From Pristionchus mayeri (Eukaryota; Nematoda; Chromadorea; Rhabditida; Neodiplogasteridae), in assembly GCA_036245805.1 (NCBI GenBank), contig BTRK01000005.1:5704001-5768000 (forward strand): DNA of 64,000 nt. The letters are read 5' to 3'. A program made the translations under genes and the position numbers. Below the pieces are notes generated by a model. The model saw only the letters and a list, made by a program, of their open reading frames with translations. It did no database searches and was not told the origin of the DNA. Below are positions 35,760 through 46,299 of the stretch, one piece after another. Numbering within the stretch: position 1 is the stretch's first letter; every line of letters starts with the position of its first letter.

Positions 35760-36660
35760 ATGGGAAATTAGGAATGAATAAGGCATGAACTTAAATGAAG
35801 ATATAAGGAATGTTCTGAAGCGTAGAAGAACTGTACTGTTTGATAGAAAAAAAAAGATTTTTGGTAAAATTCTGAATTTGAGGGAAACACACGGAAGTGA
35901 ATTTCATGTTATATAATGATGACCGAAAAGTTCTTTGAAATTAGCTATTGGACACTTTCGGCAAAGAACTGATGTTTTAAACCTTTCCAAAGTAGTATAT
36001 TATGGCCAGTTTCCTCCGAAATAACCCATTTTCGGCCAAATCGACTACATTGAAAGTATCATATATATAGGGAAATGTGAGCATCAATGCTATCAATTTG
36101 GAAATTTCTAGTGCGAAGTTACCGCTCGTAATAAGGGCGTAAAAATGACGATTTTGTAAATATCGAAGCAAGTCAGCTCCCGTCTCACATGTTTATTGGG
36201 GCATCCAGCGTATGTTATCCTATCAATTATAATGCGATGTATACTTACAATCACTAAAATTACTGTAGTTTGATTCAAAAGGTTGATTCAACAAGTGCAT
36301 TCGAAAGCCCGTAGGGTGCTCTTTCGAACCTGATATTTCGGTCCCATGCAGGGTGAGAACCCGCAGGATGAGAACCAAAAAGTGGTCCTTCTGTAGGACG
36401 TGGACAGAGGCATTTATGACACTTTGGGAACCTACTGTGAACAAGATGGAGAGGAGTACTTTTTGGTTCTGATACGGTTGGTTCTCATCCCAAGGTTCTC
36501 ATCGTGTCGGCAGTCCTTTTTTAGATACCTTCATTTCACGATTGTCTGTAAACACTTTACATAAATATTTATTTTTGAAAATAAACAATTGAACTATCGA
36601 TTACACGGTGCCTATCGCCCTCTACGGTGCAAAATAGCGAATAATCTAGCTTCATAGAGC
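35760..36660. other. Possible orphan coding segments, minus strand
   Basis: On the minus strand 36245-36330 reads LLNQPFESNYSNFSD up to a GTAAGT donor, and 35977-36171 is open (ISKLIALMLTFPYIYDTF), ending at a possible donor. These could be a neighbouring gene or distal 5' exons of the receptor, but the joins are not convincing. No family recognised. Confidence 0.25.
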
Positions 36661-36668
36661 AATACGAG

Positions 36669-37841
36669 CATAGGTGTCCACGAATGGCGGCGAGGGGGGG
36701 TGCTGCGCAGGGCCCACAGTGGGGCCCTGCGCAAGGCATGAATAGGGGGTCATGGAAAAATCGATTGGTAAGTCATGGTAGGTCAAGACTAAGTACCGTA
36801 CCCAATCGATAGTACATTATCGATTGATACCGTATACCACTACCGTAACCCGCTATTATCGCGAATTGACTTTATTTTCAAAAAATTAAAGTACCGTACC
36901 CAATCGACTCTACAGTACCCCCAGATACCGTATACCACTACCGTAACCCACTATTATCGCAAACTAACTTTATTATTAAAAACTCCCGATACTTTGTGCA
37001 ATCGATTCTACAGTACCCAAGTAACTACCGTAACCCAGTTCCTTGGGTCAGATCCTGTTCCTTGGGTCAAACATTTTTCTAAAAATTCTAAATAGATAGC
37101 CAAATTATTTTAAAGAAGGAGTGTCAGCAAAGTTAAATTTTTGACGCTGTCATAACCATGACCTAGACAATCATCCAACGATCATAGCGCGAGCTAAGAG
37201 GATAGGCAAAGGTCAATCGCATAGATCAGTGGTAAAGCAGTCGCCGCGTAATCGGAAGGTTGCGGGTTCGAATCCCACCAGTTTTTGAAAAATCTTCTAG
37301 ATATTTGAATTCCCGCACGTCCCTTCCCTTCAAGCCCTCCTTGGCATTCTGCCAACTAATGATAACTCGGTTCAAAATAGAGATACGCATTTGAAATTTT
37401 CAGAATCTCTTATGGTTGTACAAATGTCGGTCATGGTTATGACAACGTCAAAATTTCAACTTTGCTGACAGTCCTTCTTTAAGATACTGTAGAATCGATT
37501 GCACACGGTATCGGGAGTTTTTAAAAATAAATTTAGTTTGCGATAATAGTGGGTTACGGTAGTGGTATACGGTATCTGGGAGTACTGTAGAGTCCATTGG
37601 GCACGATAGTTTAATTTTTTGAAAATAAAGTCAGTTCGCGAAAATAGCGGGTTACGGTAGCGGTATACGGTATCTGGGTTTACTGTACTATCGATTGGGT
37701 ACGGTACTTAGTCTTGACCGACCAATGACCTACTATCGATTTTGATCATGACCCCTATTCATGCCTTGCGCAGGGCCCCACATGTGGGGCCCTGCGCAGC
37801 ACCCCCCCCCCCCCCCCTCGCCGCCGGCATGGACACCTATG
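36669..37841. mobile_element. 1.17-kb hAT-type foldback element with tRNA-like loop
   Basis: Ends CATAGGTGTCC and GGACACCTATG are perfect inverted repeats; the 8-bp duplication AATACGAG is exact (36661-36668 and 37842-37849). Long arms (to about 37165 and from about 37385) carry GGGGCCCTGCGCA and ACCGTATACCACTACCGTAACCC blocks. The unpaired centre holds a tRNA-like sequence. C/G homopolymers lie just inside both ends. Confidence 0.95.
37219..37290 (+). other. tRNA-like sequence in the loop of a foldback element
   Basis: ATCAGTGGTAAAGCAG resembles a D arm/A box; GCGGGTTCGAATCCCAC is a T arm with B box and one stem mismatch. The acceptor stem cannot be closed and the anticodon arm is doubtful. 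A SINE head or decayed tRNA is more likely than a working tRNA gene. Confidence 0.55.
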
Positions 37842-38341
37842 AATACGAGACATACTACCGGCCAGGCTTTGGGGATTATGATTATTTGGGGATTATGGCT
37901 TTGGGGACTCCCAGTTTATGAGGTCACTTGTGGATTTGAGGCTACTGTTATCCCCTTAAACTGAGTAAAACAATTTATGTAAACAATTTGAGAAAAATTC
38001 CCAAACCTACACCGCGGGGAAAAATAGTGAAAGAGAATATCAACTATGCTCTGCAGATTCTACAGAAGGAAATACTGCATGTTCGTCATTTATGGTTCAA
38101 TACTTGGGCGGGCAGTTAGAGTTGAGTGCGCGATATAATTGCCCGATTCTCGAGTCGAACAACTTCCCGTAACATAAAGAACGGCGTGAGTTTCCCAGCC
38201 GATGCACCACTGGCGGCAATCTCACGAAGAAAAACAAACAGATGCTGCTTTGCTATTACATCAAGGCTAGGAAACAATGAGAACGAGAGGACGAGAAGAC
38301 TACTGAAGATATTAAATGGACGAAATCAGTGTTCGATCAAA

Positions 38342-38563
38342 ATGTCGTGCAAATTAATTGTTCTTCTTGTAAGTCTGATGTCTTCCTCTTCTAATGCTGT
38401 CTATATACCGGAGTTGGAATTAATCTATGAACACCATGTCCCCTTCCCTGAATTCGATGTTGTAGAGCCAACTGCCCTGTCTACACTTTTTGACAAATTC
38501 TATACGGCTAGTCGGAAAAATGAAGATATGTTACTCGGATGTATATGCATCATGTGTAGTTAA
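38342..38563 (+). CDS. Small secreted peptide precursor candidate, 73 aa
   Basis: Single open frame starting MSCKLIVLLVSLMSSSSNA, a clear signal peptide with likely cleavage after SNA. A short acidic-aromatic middle follows (YIPELELIYEHHVPFPEFD). The end carries a possible dibasic site (SRKN) before NEDMLLGCICIMCS. If cut there, it would release a 14-residue peptide with a CxCxxC pattern. AATAAA lies within about 10 bp of the stop. The frame is open upstream to 38126, but the 38342 ATG gives the signal peptide. A GTAAGT inside the signal sequence (about 38370) could act as a donor, so the model is uncertain. No family recognised. Confidence 0.5.
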   Translation: MSCKLIVLLVSLMSSSSNAVYIPELELIYEHHVPFPEFDVVEPTALSTLFDKFYTASRKNEDMLLGCICIMCS

Positions 38564-38691
38564 ATAATAAATGCGTTCAAATTCAAGGGCGTTCCAAACT
38601 TGCTGATACATCTGCACATTTCATTGAAAAATCATTTTCCCACAATCAACTTGCATTTTCCCAATCATAATCCCTTTCCTTGATTGGTGAT

Positions 38692-38842
38692 TAGGGTTCC
38701 GGAATTGGGCGTAATTGGGCATCTTTTGAATCATTTTCGGATATGTTTCATGTATAATATATAGAGCACATATATAACGAACATGAAACATATCTGAAAA
38801 TGATTCAAAAGGCGCCCAATTACGCCCAATTCCGAAACCCTA
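38692..38842. mobile_element. hAT-type MITE, 151 bp
   Basis: A nearly perfect hairpin with ends TAGGGTTCCGGAATTGGGCG and CGCCCAATTCCGAAACCCTA. Flanks TTGGTGAT and GTGGTGAT match at 7 of 8. It is the short form of the 2.0-kb foldback at 31482, sharing its terminal 60-70 bp. Confidence 0.9.
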
Positions 38843-38998
38843 GTGGTGATCTACACTCACCACAATCCCCTACCCAATCTTCGCATTATTTTAGTCTTTA
38901 TTACGATTCACTGATTGAAATTCAGTAATCGACATTCCTTTCAGGACGAGATAACACATGCCCAGTAAAAGCGTTCGCCATATCAGTACAAGGGAACG

Positions 38999-39091
38999 TA
39001 GCAATCGTCTGACTCTCTTCAGTTTGCGCGCTCTCTCGTCTCTCTGATCGGCGAGAGAGCGTGCAAACTGAAGAGCGTCAGACCATTGCTC
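38999..39091. mobile_element. hAT-type MITE, 93 bp
   Basis: Ends TAGCAATCGTCTGACTCTC and GTCAGACCATTGCTC; exact 8-bp duplication AGGGAACG at 38991-38998 and 39092-39099. The hairpin core is CGCTCTCTCG...CGAGAGAGCG. Confidence 0.9.
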
Positions 39092-39109
39092 AGGGAACGT
39101 TATCTCAAG

Positions 39110-39230
39110 AAGATGCATGCCCGCTCGCTTGTACTGATTAGGAGAACGCGTACTAACGTTCGTATTTCGGGCCAACCAGAACCGATGCTCCCTCAAGACG
39201 CACCGCCCAGCTTGCATGATAAATATTCGT
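39110..39230 (+). pseudogene. Partial duplicate of exon 4 of the 40.66-kb gene
   Basis: The stretch at about 39170-39220 reads GQPEPMLPQDAPPSLHDK. Exon 4 of the downstream gene, at about 42070-42121, reads GEPEPMLPQDAPASLDDK, and the DNA is close to identical over about 50 bp. Upstream similarity fades and no splice sites are kept. A local duplicate or displaced exon fragment about 3 kb from its source. Confidence 0.7.
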
Positions 39231-40426
39231 TCGAAATCGATAGCAGGAATATGCCATCCTTTCATTACGCACATTTCATCTTAGCTAATCCAGTTTGCGA
39301 GAGAGCGCGAACAATTATCTGGTGCCTAATGACATTTCCGTATCTGTAGGTCTATATGAAATCCCGAAATTTAAAACAATCTCAGGAGCAATTGCTCCGC
39401 ATTATGAACCGCCCAATGTTTGTTTGAGTTGGTAACATATTTTCGTTGAGAGAAATCATATACTCAACTTAATTGGGCGTATGTGACTGCCCGTCGGTCG
39501 TTTCCGAACCAGCTCTTTTTGATTTTGCTCATTTTTCGTGATGTTTACCTCATGTATGTGATTGTCGAAGATTTATCTACACTTCGATGATGATGATGAC
39601 ATAATATTATATCGATTTCTCGTGAGTGAATTGCTCTCTTGAATACAATGAACACAAAGATATTTTGCGAATGCACATGCATACATATCATGCATGTTGT
39701 AGACGTTATCTATTACAGTTTTACAGTTGGCGATTCGATGTCACGTTTCAACGCTCCCTCTCCTCGGAATTCGTAATTATGCGAGGGAGAGGCGTTGCGA
39801 CCCTGCAACCCAGCCTCGAATAGCCAATCCTATGATATATCTGTGTATTCGCAACCAAGCAGGCTCCGCTGCTCCAATTTCGAATTGCCAAATTCTACTC
39901 CGGCTTTCCCCTCTTTTCTCGACAGAGATCTCTCAGAACCGGCGTCAACACGCCCTTGGTACTGCTTCGCCTCGCTTCGTCGTCCCTACTCTCATATCTC
40001 CCTCCTCACCTCCATACCTCCCACCTCCACTCCCTCTCCTCCCTCCCATCCCCCCCCCCCCCTCTTAACTCCTCCCCCCACTCTCGTCCCCCACAACGTG
40101 ATGTTCGCTTTATACGCGCTTTCGCAATGTTTTCCTGACCACACGGCTCGCAAAACAATCGTGCAAAACGCTCGCCTCCCTCGCGTTCCCTTAGCGTAAA
40201 CAGCCCTCCTCTCCTCGGCCAGTCTTCATTTGTTCCCATCCAGCTAGTCCCGTACACAATGGCAGCGCGAGGAAAAGACACAAATGTATGTGTGAGTTCT
40301 TTCACGAATCGCGTGATTGCTCATTCGATTAGTAGAATGTAGAGCCCATTTTCTTTTACATATTGCCCCTCCATGTCAAGACCTGCGATCACCACACAGA
40401 AAATTGCACTACACACAGTTATAAAC
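39231..40426. other. Region without recognised genes; pyrimidine tract
   Basis: No coding exon found. A strongly pyrimidine-rich stretch with C runs lies at about 40005-40090. It may be part of the upstream region of the gene starting at 40657. Confidence 0.5.
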
Positions 40427-40558
40427 TAGGGTGTCCCTTTTCAGGCGTTTCAGGCGTTCAGGCGCCTAATTTTTGGGCGCCTGTCTCTTGAAATGAAATG
40501 CAATTTCGCCAGACTGAAACCTACCCGAACATCGAAATACCCAAAAGGGGAAACCCTA
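40427..40558. mobile_element. hAT-type MITE, 132 bp
   Basis: Ends TAGGGTGTCCCTTTT and AAAAGGGGAAACCCTA; exact 8-bp duplication TTATAAAC at 40419-40426 and 40559-40566. It lies about 100 bp upstream of the next start codon. Confidence 0.95.
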
Positions 40559-40656
40559 TTATAAACTCTCTCTCATCTCTCGATCTTTCAAGAGCACGTG
40601 TAGAATGAGAAGCCCAATACCCGAATAATGTATTCTAAATCTCCCTCCATTTCAAG

Positions 40657-43529
40657 ATGGCCGGCTCCTCAGAGTGGGTATGCGTGCAGTGCCAGGAAAT
40701 GGAAGCACGCGCACAGGTGAGCTGGTAATAGGGATGACATAATAGGGATCACGCCAGAATTCCCGCTCTCTCGACCGGAGTGTTTGTGGAGTGTGGGAAA
40801 TGCAGAGACAGTTGAATTGCGAGCTATAACATTTCTTGTAAACTTTTTCGAATTAACGAGAAACGTGGGTAGCAGCTCCCTGCATGGTAGGATACGATGG
40901 ATAGAGAGGATGGGCTTGCCTCTAGGAGACCTCCCTCTATCCCTGCGCTCACAGTGTCTCTCACTCCCATTATTTTTCCATATCATGCTCTGTTTTCCGT
41001 TGCAACCATAATTTAGCGCGTGGATGAAAATGGAGTCAACAAGCTAAAAATAGGAAGAATAGTGTTGAAAAAGTCGTTACTATGCGCTTTCGCAATGTTT
41101 TCGTGGTCATAGCTCCGCGCAACTTGAAAACCATTCGTCATAAGAATCCATTTTTTTCCTTCCGAAAATAGAAGGAATGGTGAAATGGTCAAATTTATTG
41201 CGCACGCATACCTGTATTCACGGTGCGCTCGTAGAATGCCTACTAGTATACTGCATAATCCTAGTAGGGAATGCAAAAGCAAAATGCAAGAAGATTCTTC
41301 ATCCAGTCTGTGCTGAGGTTATCAGCGATCTATGAGGGTAAATTCCAGGAACGTGAGCGCGAGCTATTGGACGAACTCCAAGAGTCGCGTGCACTGACTG
41401 AGAAGTACAAGGCTGAGCTCACTGTGGCCCAGTCGACCATACAGAAGATGAAAGAGGTTCGAGATGATGAATTTATTTTCTGGACATGACTCTACTCTTA
41501 CTGCACACTCTTTCTCCTGTCTGATCTTCGAAATACAATGGATGGGGCATTTTCCATGAAGCACACTCGGTTCGACATATCGAAATAATTTATGAATTTT
41601 TCAACCATAAATGAAAACTAGACTTCTAAAACCATCAATGACTTTTGAGAGTCTCCCTTCTCTTATCAATAAATTGTGAATTTCATGGTATCATCAGGCA
41701 TACAATAATAATTTTAAAAATATTATTTAGTGATTTTTTTGCAGGCAACACACAACGTGGAAGCGACCGCCTCTCTCTTGCGCAAAGTGGAAACGCTCAG
41801 TAAACAAATGGTCTGTTATCTAATCACTTTATTATAGACTTTCGTACTCCATTTGATTGAAATATGTTTTATAAACATTAGGTCCGATGAGAACCATGAT
41901 GTTGTGGCACCTTTGATATATGAAAGGCGGCATAACGTCATAGTTCTGATCCGAGCTAGTGACGTTTTATAATTTGCTTGCAGAGTCTGCAGCACGAAGC
42001 CGTCTTGAGAGGAGAGAAAAAGGCCAACCTACTAGCGAGAAGAAGAAGCTCGGAGGGTTACACAAGTGGCGAACCAGAGCCGATGCTCCCTCAAGACGCA
42101 CCGGCCAGCTTGGATGATAAAAGTAGGAATCGAACTTAAACACACGAATGTGATAGTCATTGTCACGGCGTTGAAGATTACATACAATAAAGGAATATAA
42201 TTCGAAATCCGGGCCACACTTGGCCACACTCTACATTTTGTTCACTAGATCGAGAGAGCGATGAATATTAATTAAAATAATAAAAAAAATCTCGTCGAAC
42301 GATACTTTTCAGTAATCCTCAGCTGTTTCCGTGAAAATATTACAAATAAATCCTTATTTGTTTCAGAATGGTGGAAGGGCGAAGGGCCTGCAGAGCCATG
42401 TCCGCGAGGTTGCTACTACTTGGAAAACACGAGACAAGATCACTACAAAACTGTGAGTATTAGGGTTGGCTTTGTGTGAAATGGCTTTTTGATTCGTTTC
42501 ATAATAATAATTATTTATCATACGACAGTCCAGTCGTTTACAATAGATGTTACATGGAAAATTGGAATCATGATAGTTACGATACCATATCTAGATGAAA
42601 AAGGGAATATAGCCGTCAGTTACAAGTGAGAGTGAATTAGAGATGATGAGAATAATCAATACTAATTATAGCTCTAGATCTGAGCGAGAACATTTGTAAT
42701 ATTATTAGGGATACGGTTCCATAAGGACAAAACTCTATTTGTGAGAAATGTGTGGTAAAAAGCAGATATGGAACGATGCTTACGTAACTGGAAGACATTG
42801 CGGCTTGCTGGCCTTGCTGGAAAACCTGTGAGAGAGCATGCTGAATGAAGAGAGCATGAGGCATTTCCATCAAAACCATCCATAAATTGTTGTTGATTTC
42901 CCTACAGTGGCACTACAATGCATACTACGCCTTCGCTAACAGAGATGATAACTACTCGGAGAGAGATCGTTGGTTGTGCACGCTGTTCGGAGACAAGACA
43001 CCAGGTTTAATATTTAAAAAAAAGGGTAATTTTGAGCCAAGTTAGGATTGTTTTTTTTTCCGATGCACTACCTATCTGATGAACGCATGGATGTTGCCAA
43101 ATTAAAACATACTAATTGTGTGCAGGGCCGCGTGTGTGTCTACATTGCGATCGGCATCACAGGAGGGGCCCCATTCACACCGACCAACTGGAGCTAGCGA
43201 TACACACCAAAGACGTCAGTCTCAATTTTTGTATGCAATAGAGTTTGAGAAGCGATACCGCGATTCTACAAGCACCTGCGACGAAGGAGTGTATATTTCA
43301 ATTGGCTTAACGGTACATGGAAATAAAATATATTTTGTTATGATTTTTTTTTCGAAAATGTATTTTTCTTCAGTGCCATCCTGACGTCTTTGGCGATCTG
43401 TCCGAGCAACACTTACGACGCCGTCGCATCGCATTCACTTCGGAGATGCCACCGCAACTTCCAGGCGAAATCGACATGCTACTTGTGAGTAGGGTATCCT
43501 TCGTGAGAAATGGGCTGTTCATTCTGTAA
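40657..43529 (+). CDS. Unrecognised protein with coiled coil and Cys/His pairs, 8 exons
   Basis: Exons: 40657-40716, 41349-41456, 41745-41810, 41984-42122, 42367-42452, 42908-43004, 43126-43214, 43374-43529. All phases agree. The ATG follows TTTCAAG, a possible trans-splice acceptor. Residues 1-20 hold CVQC; about 20-90 are heptad-like coiled coil (ERERELLDELQESRALTEKY); about 95-125 are basic, then PEPMLPQDAP. The C-terminal half is Trp/Tyr/Cys-rich (CPRGCYYLENTRQDHYKTWH; WLCTLFGD; CLHCDRHHRRG), suggesting metal binding. Reading through the last exon gives about 266 aa; alternatively CTT|GTGAGT at 43484 is a donor and a further exon lies before the AATAAA near 44078. Intron 1 (632 bp) is the longest. 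Real coding seems likely from phase consistency; I do not know the family. Confidence 0.75.
41880..41960. repeat. Hairpin of the GGATGAGAACT family
   Basis: GGTCCGATGAGAACCATGATG pairs with CATAGTTCTGATCCG. It lies in the intron between exons 3 and 4 of the preceding gene; related to the kal-1 intron copy at 10087. Confidence 0.65.
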
Positions 43530-43638
43530 ACTTCCTCAACCGGTCGAGGAAATGTGAAGAATGCAGAGAGCGTATTCTCGTTTCTTGAATTCTACTTGGC
43601 AGGCACTGAGTCTGTGTTAGGGATAAAAACATGACTAT

Positions 43639-43750
43639 TAGTGATGCCAAAACGGCGCGCGCTCTCCTCGTTTCACACGCTCTCTCGCACTGTTTGTCCG
43701 GTGAGAGAGCGTGTGAAACGAGGAGAGTGCGCGCCGTTTTGGCATCACTA
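43639..43750. mobile_element. hAT-type MITE, 112 bp
   Basis: Same family and length as the 25980 copy: ends TAGTGATGCCAAAAC and GTTTTGGCATCACTA, exact 8-bp duplication ATGACTAT at 43631-43638 and 43751-43758. Confidence 0.95.
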
Positions 43751-44200
43751 ATGACTATCCTCATTATGTGTGCTATTTCGCCTGTTTTACCGGTGCTTCA
43801 AGAGCTTAAGTCGAGTCGTAAGGCCCGTCCCTAGTCTGGTAAGGAGATGCAAACAAACGGATTTCTAGGAGAAAACCGGGAACGTCTCACCTCGAGAAGA
43901 ACATGTGCTCGCTCTTTGAAGATTTGTAAACGCATGTGCATGTTTTACAACACATTCTTGAATTAATTTATGATTTGTCAAGTTGAACCCTATGTGGTGT
44001 TTTGCTATAAGGGATTCAACCGATGTATTTGTGCATAATATTTGCTGAAAACTTCATAATTGTACATTCCGTAACGAACAAATAAAGTGATGCATTTACA
44101 CTTTTAGAAATGGATGTGCTCCATTTAGTATTATGAGTTCGTTGATCAGCATTTAAAAGTACTGAACATTGTATGCAATCTTATCGTTTCTGTCCGTCTG

Positions 44201-45141
44201 TTAGAAACACTTTTCGAACACAATTCGAGAATGTTCTGGAGCAAAATGCACAGACGTATTGAGGTTACGTTCGACATGGAAAATGTGAGTAAACGATCTG
44301 TCACCAGCAGGAAGTTTTGAGAATCTGAATTCGAGCTGTCATTATGTATCATTATGGAATTGATGGCAACACAATAGGGATTGGCTCGTATGCAATGATC
44401 TTCTTCACTCTGGAATTCCGGAAATTGCGTATCTCGGCACCTAGTAGAGCGCGTGTGATGACATTTGGAATGCGTGGAAACTATAAACCATCACAATAAT
44501 TAATTCTCTAGCACTATTGTGAGCCGAGACTCGCATCTGCGGGAAATCAAATTTTTTCTCGTCTTTGATTTTTTTCCACGCCATGCCTGATAAGAGCGTA
44601 CAGAACGAATAGTGTTCTTGCATGTGGAGCAATCGTTTCATGCAATAAACATGAAACGCTTTATTTTCCATCAAATCCTACGAAGTTATCCTTTTAGTGA
44701 AATTTTACCTCAACAGACTCATCATGAGCTCTGAAAGTTCTCGAATTTCTATAGTCGACGAAAAAAAGGCCGAAGCATTCTTCCAGAAAATCATAGGCCA
44801 TATTTTTCGGAAAGACTGCACATAATTTATTCATTTTACAGCCAGCTTGTAGCAATGTCTGCAATATCTTATGTACTAGGGCTTTCTTAGTTGTTCATTA
44901 TTTTCAGGTGCTTTAGGTGCACTAAATTACTCATAAGCTCAGCTAGCATTTAACGTGACTAAAGTGCACATATAATAACAACGAAAATCATTAAATAATA
45001 TAAACTTGTAACCTTTCGGAGCACGCACAAATCGCTCGTGTTTAGTGTATGAAGCCGATAAAGGTTCATTTCCGAAACAGTTTCAGTTAGAGATTGGGGA
45101 CAAATGAGACTGAATTTCGAAGCAGCATTCCGAGAGTTATC
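44201..45141 (-). CDS. F-box family gene, partial (three 3' exons)
   Basis: Exons 45013-45141, 44709-44858 and 44201-44335 align with the last three exons of the F-box gene at 50178-51816. They share LCVLRK before the donor, then FLEECFG and DESVE before the next donor, then IFHVERNLNTSV in the last exon. Lengths (43, 50 and 44 codons) nearly equal those of the intact gene and all phases are 0. No F-box or other 5' exons were found between 45142 and 46300, where sequence near 45170 (AGGTTGGTAAGAAAGTAATG) looks like a mariner terminus. It may be a truncated gene, or its 5' end may have diverged beyond recognition. Confidence 0.65.
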
Positions 45142-46299
45142 CTGAGATAATACACGATCTATCAGGTTGGTAAGAAAGTAATGCTCGATATTTAAATTTT
45201 CGATTCTGAGTTACCACGCCTCTTGCTGTCGTCTGATTATCATATTGTTATATATGATCGTTGAGTGCTTGGGTACTCTTTCCATCGCACATTGGTTCAA
45301 GCATATTCAATTGGTATTGAGGCCACATGATGAAGTCAAAAGTACATCATCGAAGGGTTGAACTGATTACGTTTTGGCCCTGCATTCCATGGATAGTTTT
45401 GATAAGGCAAATATTATGCCATATGCGAAAATTAATACTTACGGATATTACAATACAACATGTAAATCTAGTCTACTGCAAAAGGATTGCTAGAAAATAA
45501 ACTCATTTGCGAACTTGGCCCTACCTGAACATCAACAGAAATACTTGTTTTTACCGCGTCTCCGTCACAATAGCTATATCTATCTCAAATGTAGCAAAAC
45601 GAAAAGTACTTCGTACGTTTAACTTAAAATTGTATTAATATGAAGACATAATAATTCTACCAAAACGTGCAGCATTCATCAACCTGACAACGAAATTTGA
45701 CCATCGAAATTGGCATATTTCAAAACTTTATGTTTCCAGCATTGATGAAAAGTCCTAACTTTTGTGGTAAATTGTTAAAGCAACTATGTATCTGTCCGTA
45801 ATCGGCAGGAATAAGTCAGGGGGTTAGCTTCATTTTGAGGAAATTTGTTCATTCACCGGACACCAAAAATACTAATTTTGGCTATGCTGACCCTTATTCG
45901 ACAATACTGAAAATTTGTGTTTTCTAAAAGTAGAAAGGGCGTGAGTTCAAATGTTTCTCTGTGATATGTAGCAACATAGAATATATTGGCAGCGCACTTA
46001 ATTAGAAGCGAGTCTATACGATCCTCGAAGAAGGAAACATCATCGCTAGAGAAGGCTTACCTCGGAAAGGTTTACATTCAATTGTGTGTAAATCGTGCTA
46101 CAATGATCCAGATCAGACGTATTTTTAGAAAACACTCCCAATGGGATTCTCACTCCACTATTTGCACAATTACGACATTTTTTTCCGGCAAAATACGGGA
46201 AACATAAATTATTTTTAGAAAAGTGTGAAAATCTTACAATTGATAATTATTGAATTTTCCTGAAACCCAAAATGCATGATGCGATTCGAACACATGCGC

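Noticed and set aside
35977..36444. 5' exons of the receptor or a second receptor gene
   Set aside because: A direct join from the GTAAGT donor to the TM2 exon creates a stop, and the other segments have no clear transmembrane or family pattern.
37219..37290. Functional tRNA gene
   Set aside because: The acceptor stem cannot be closed and the anticodon stem is doubtful, although D- and T-arm boxes are good.
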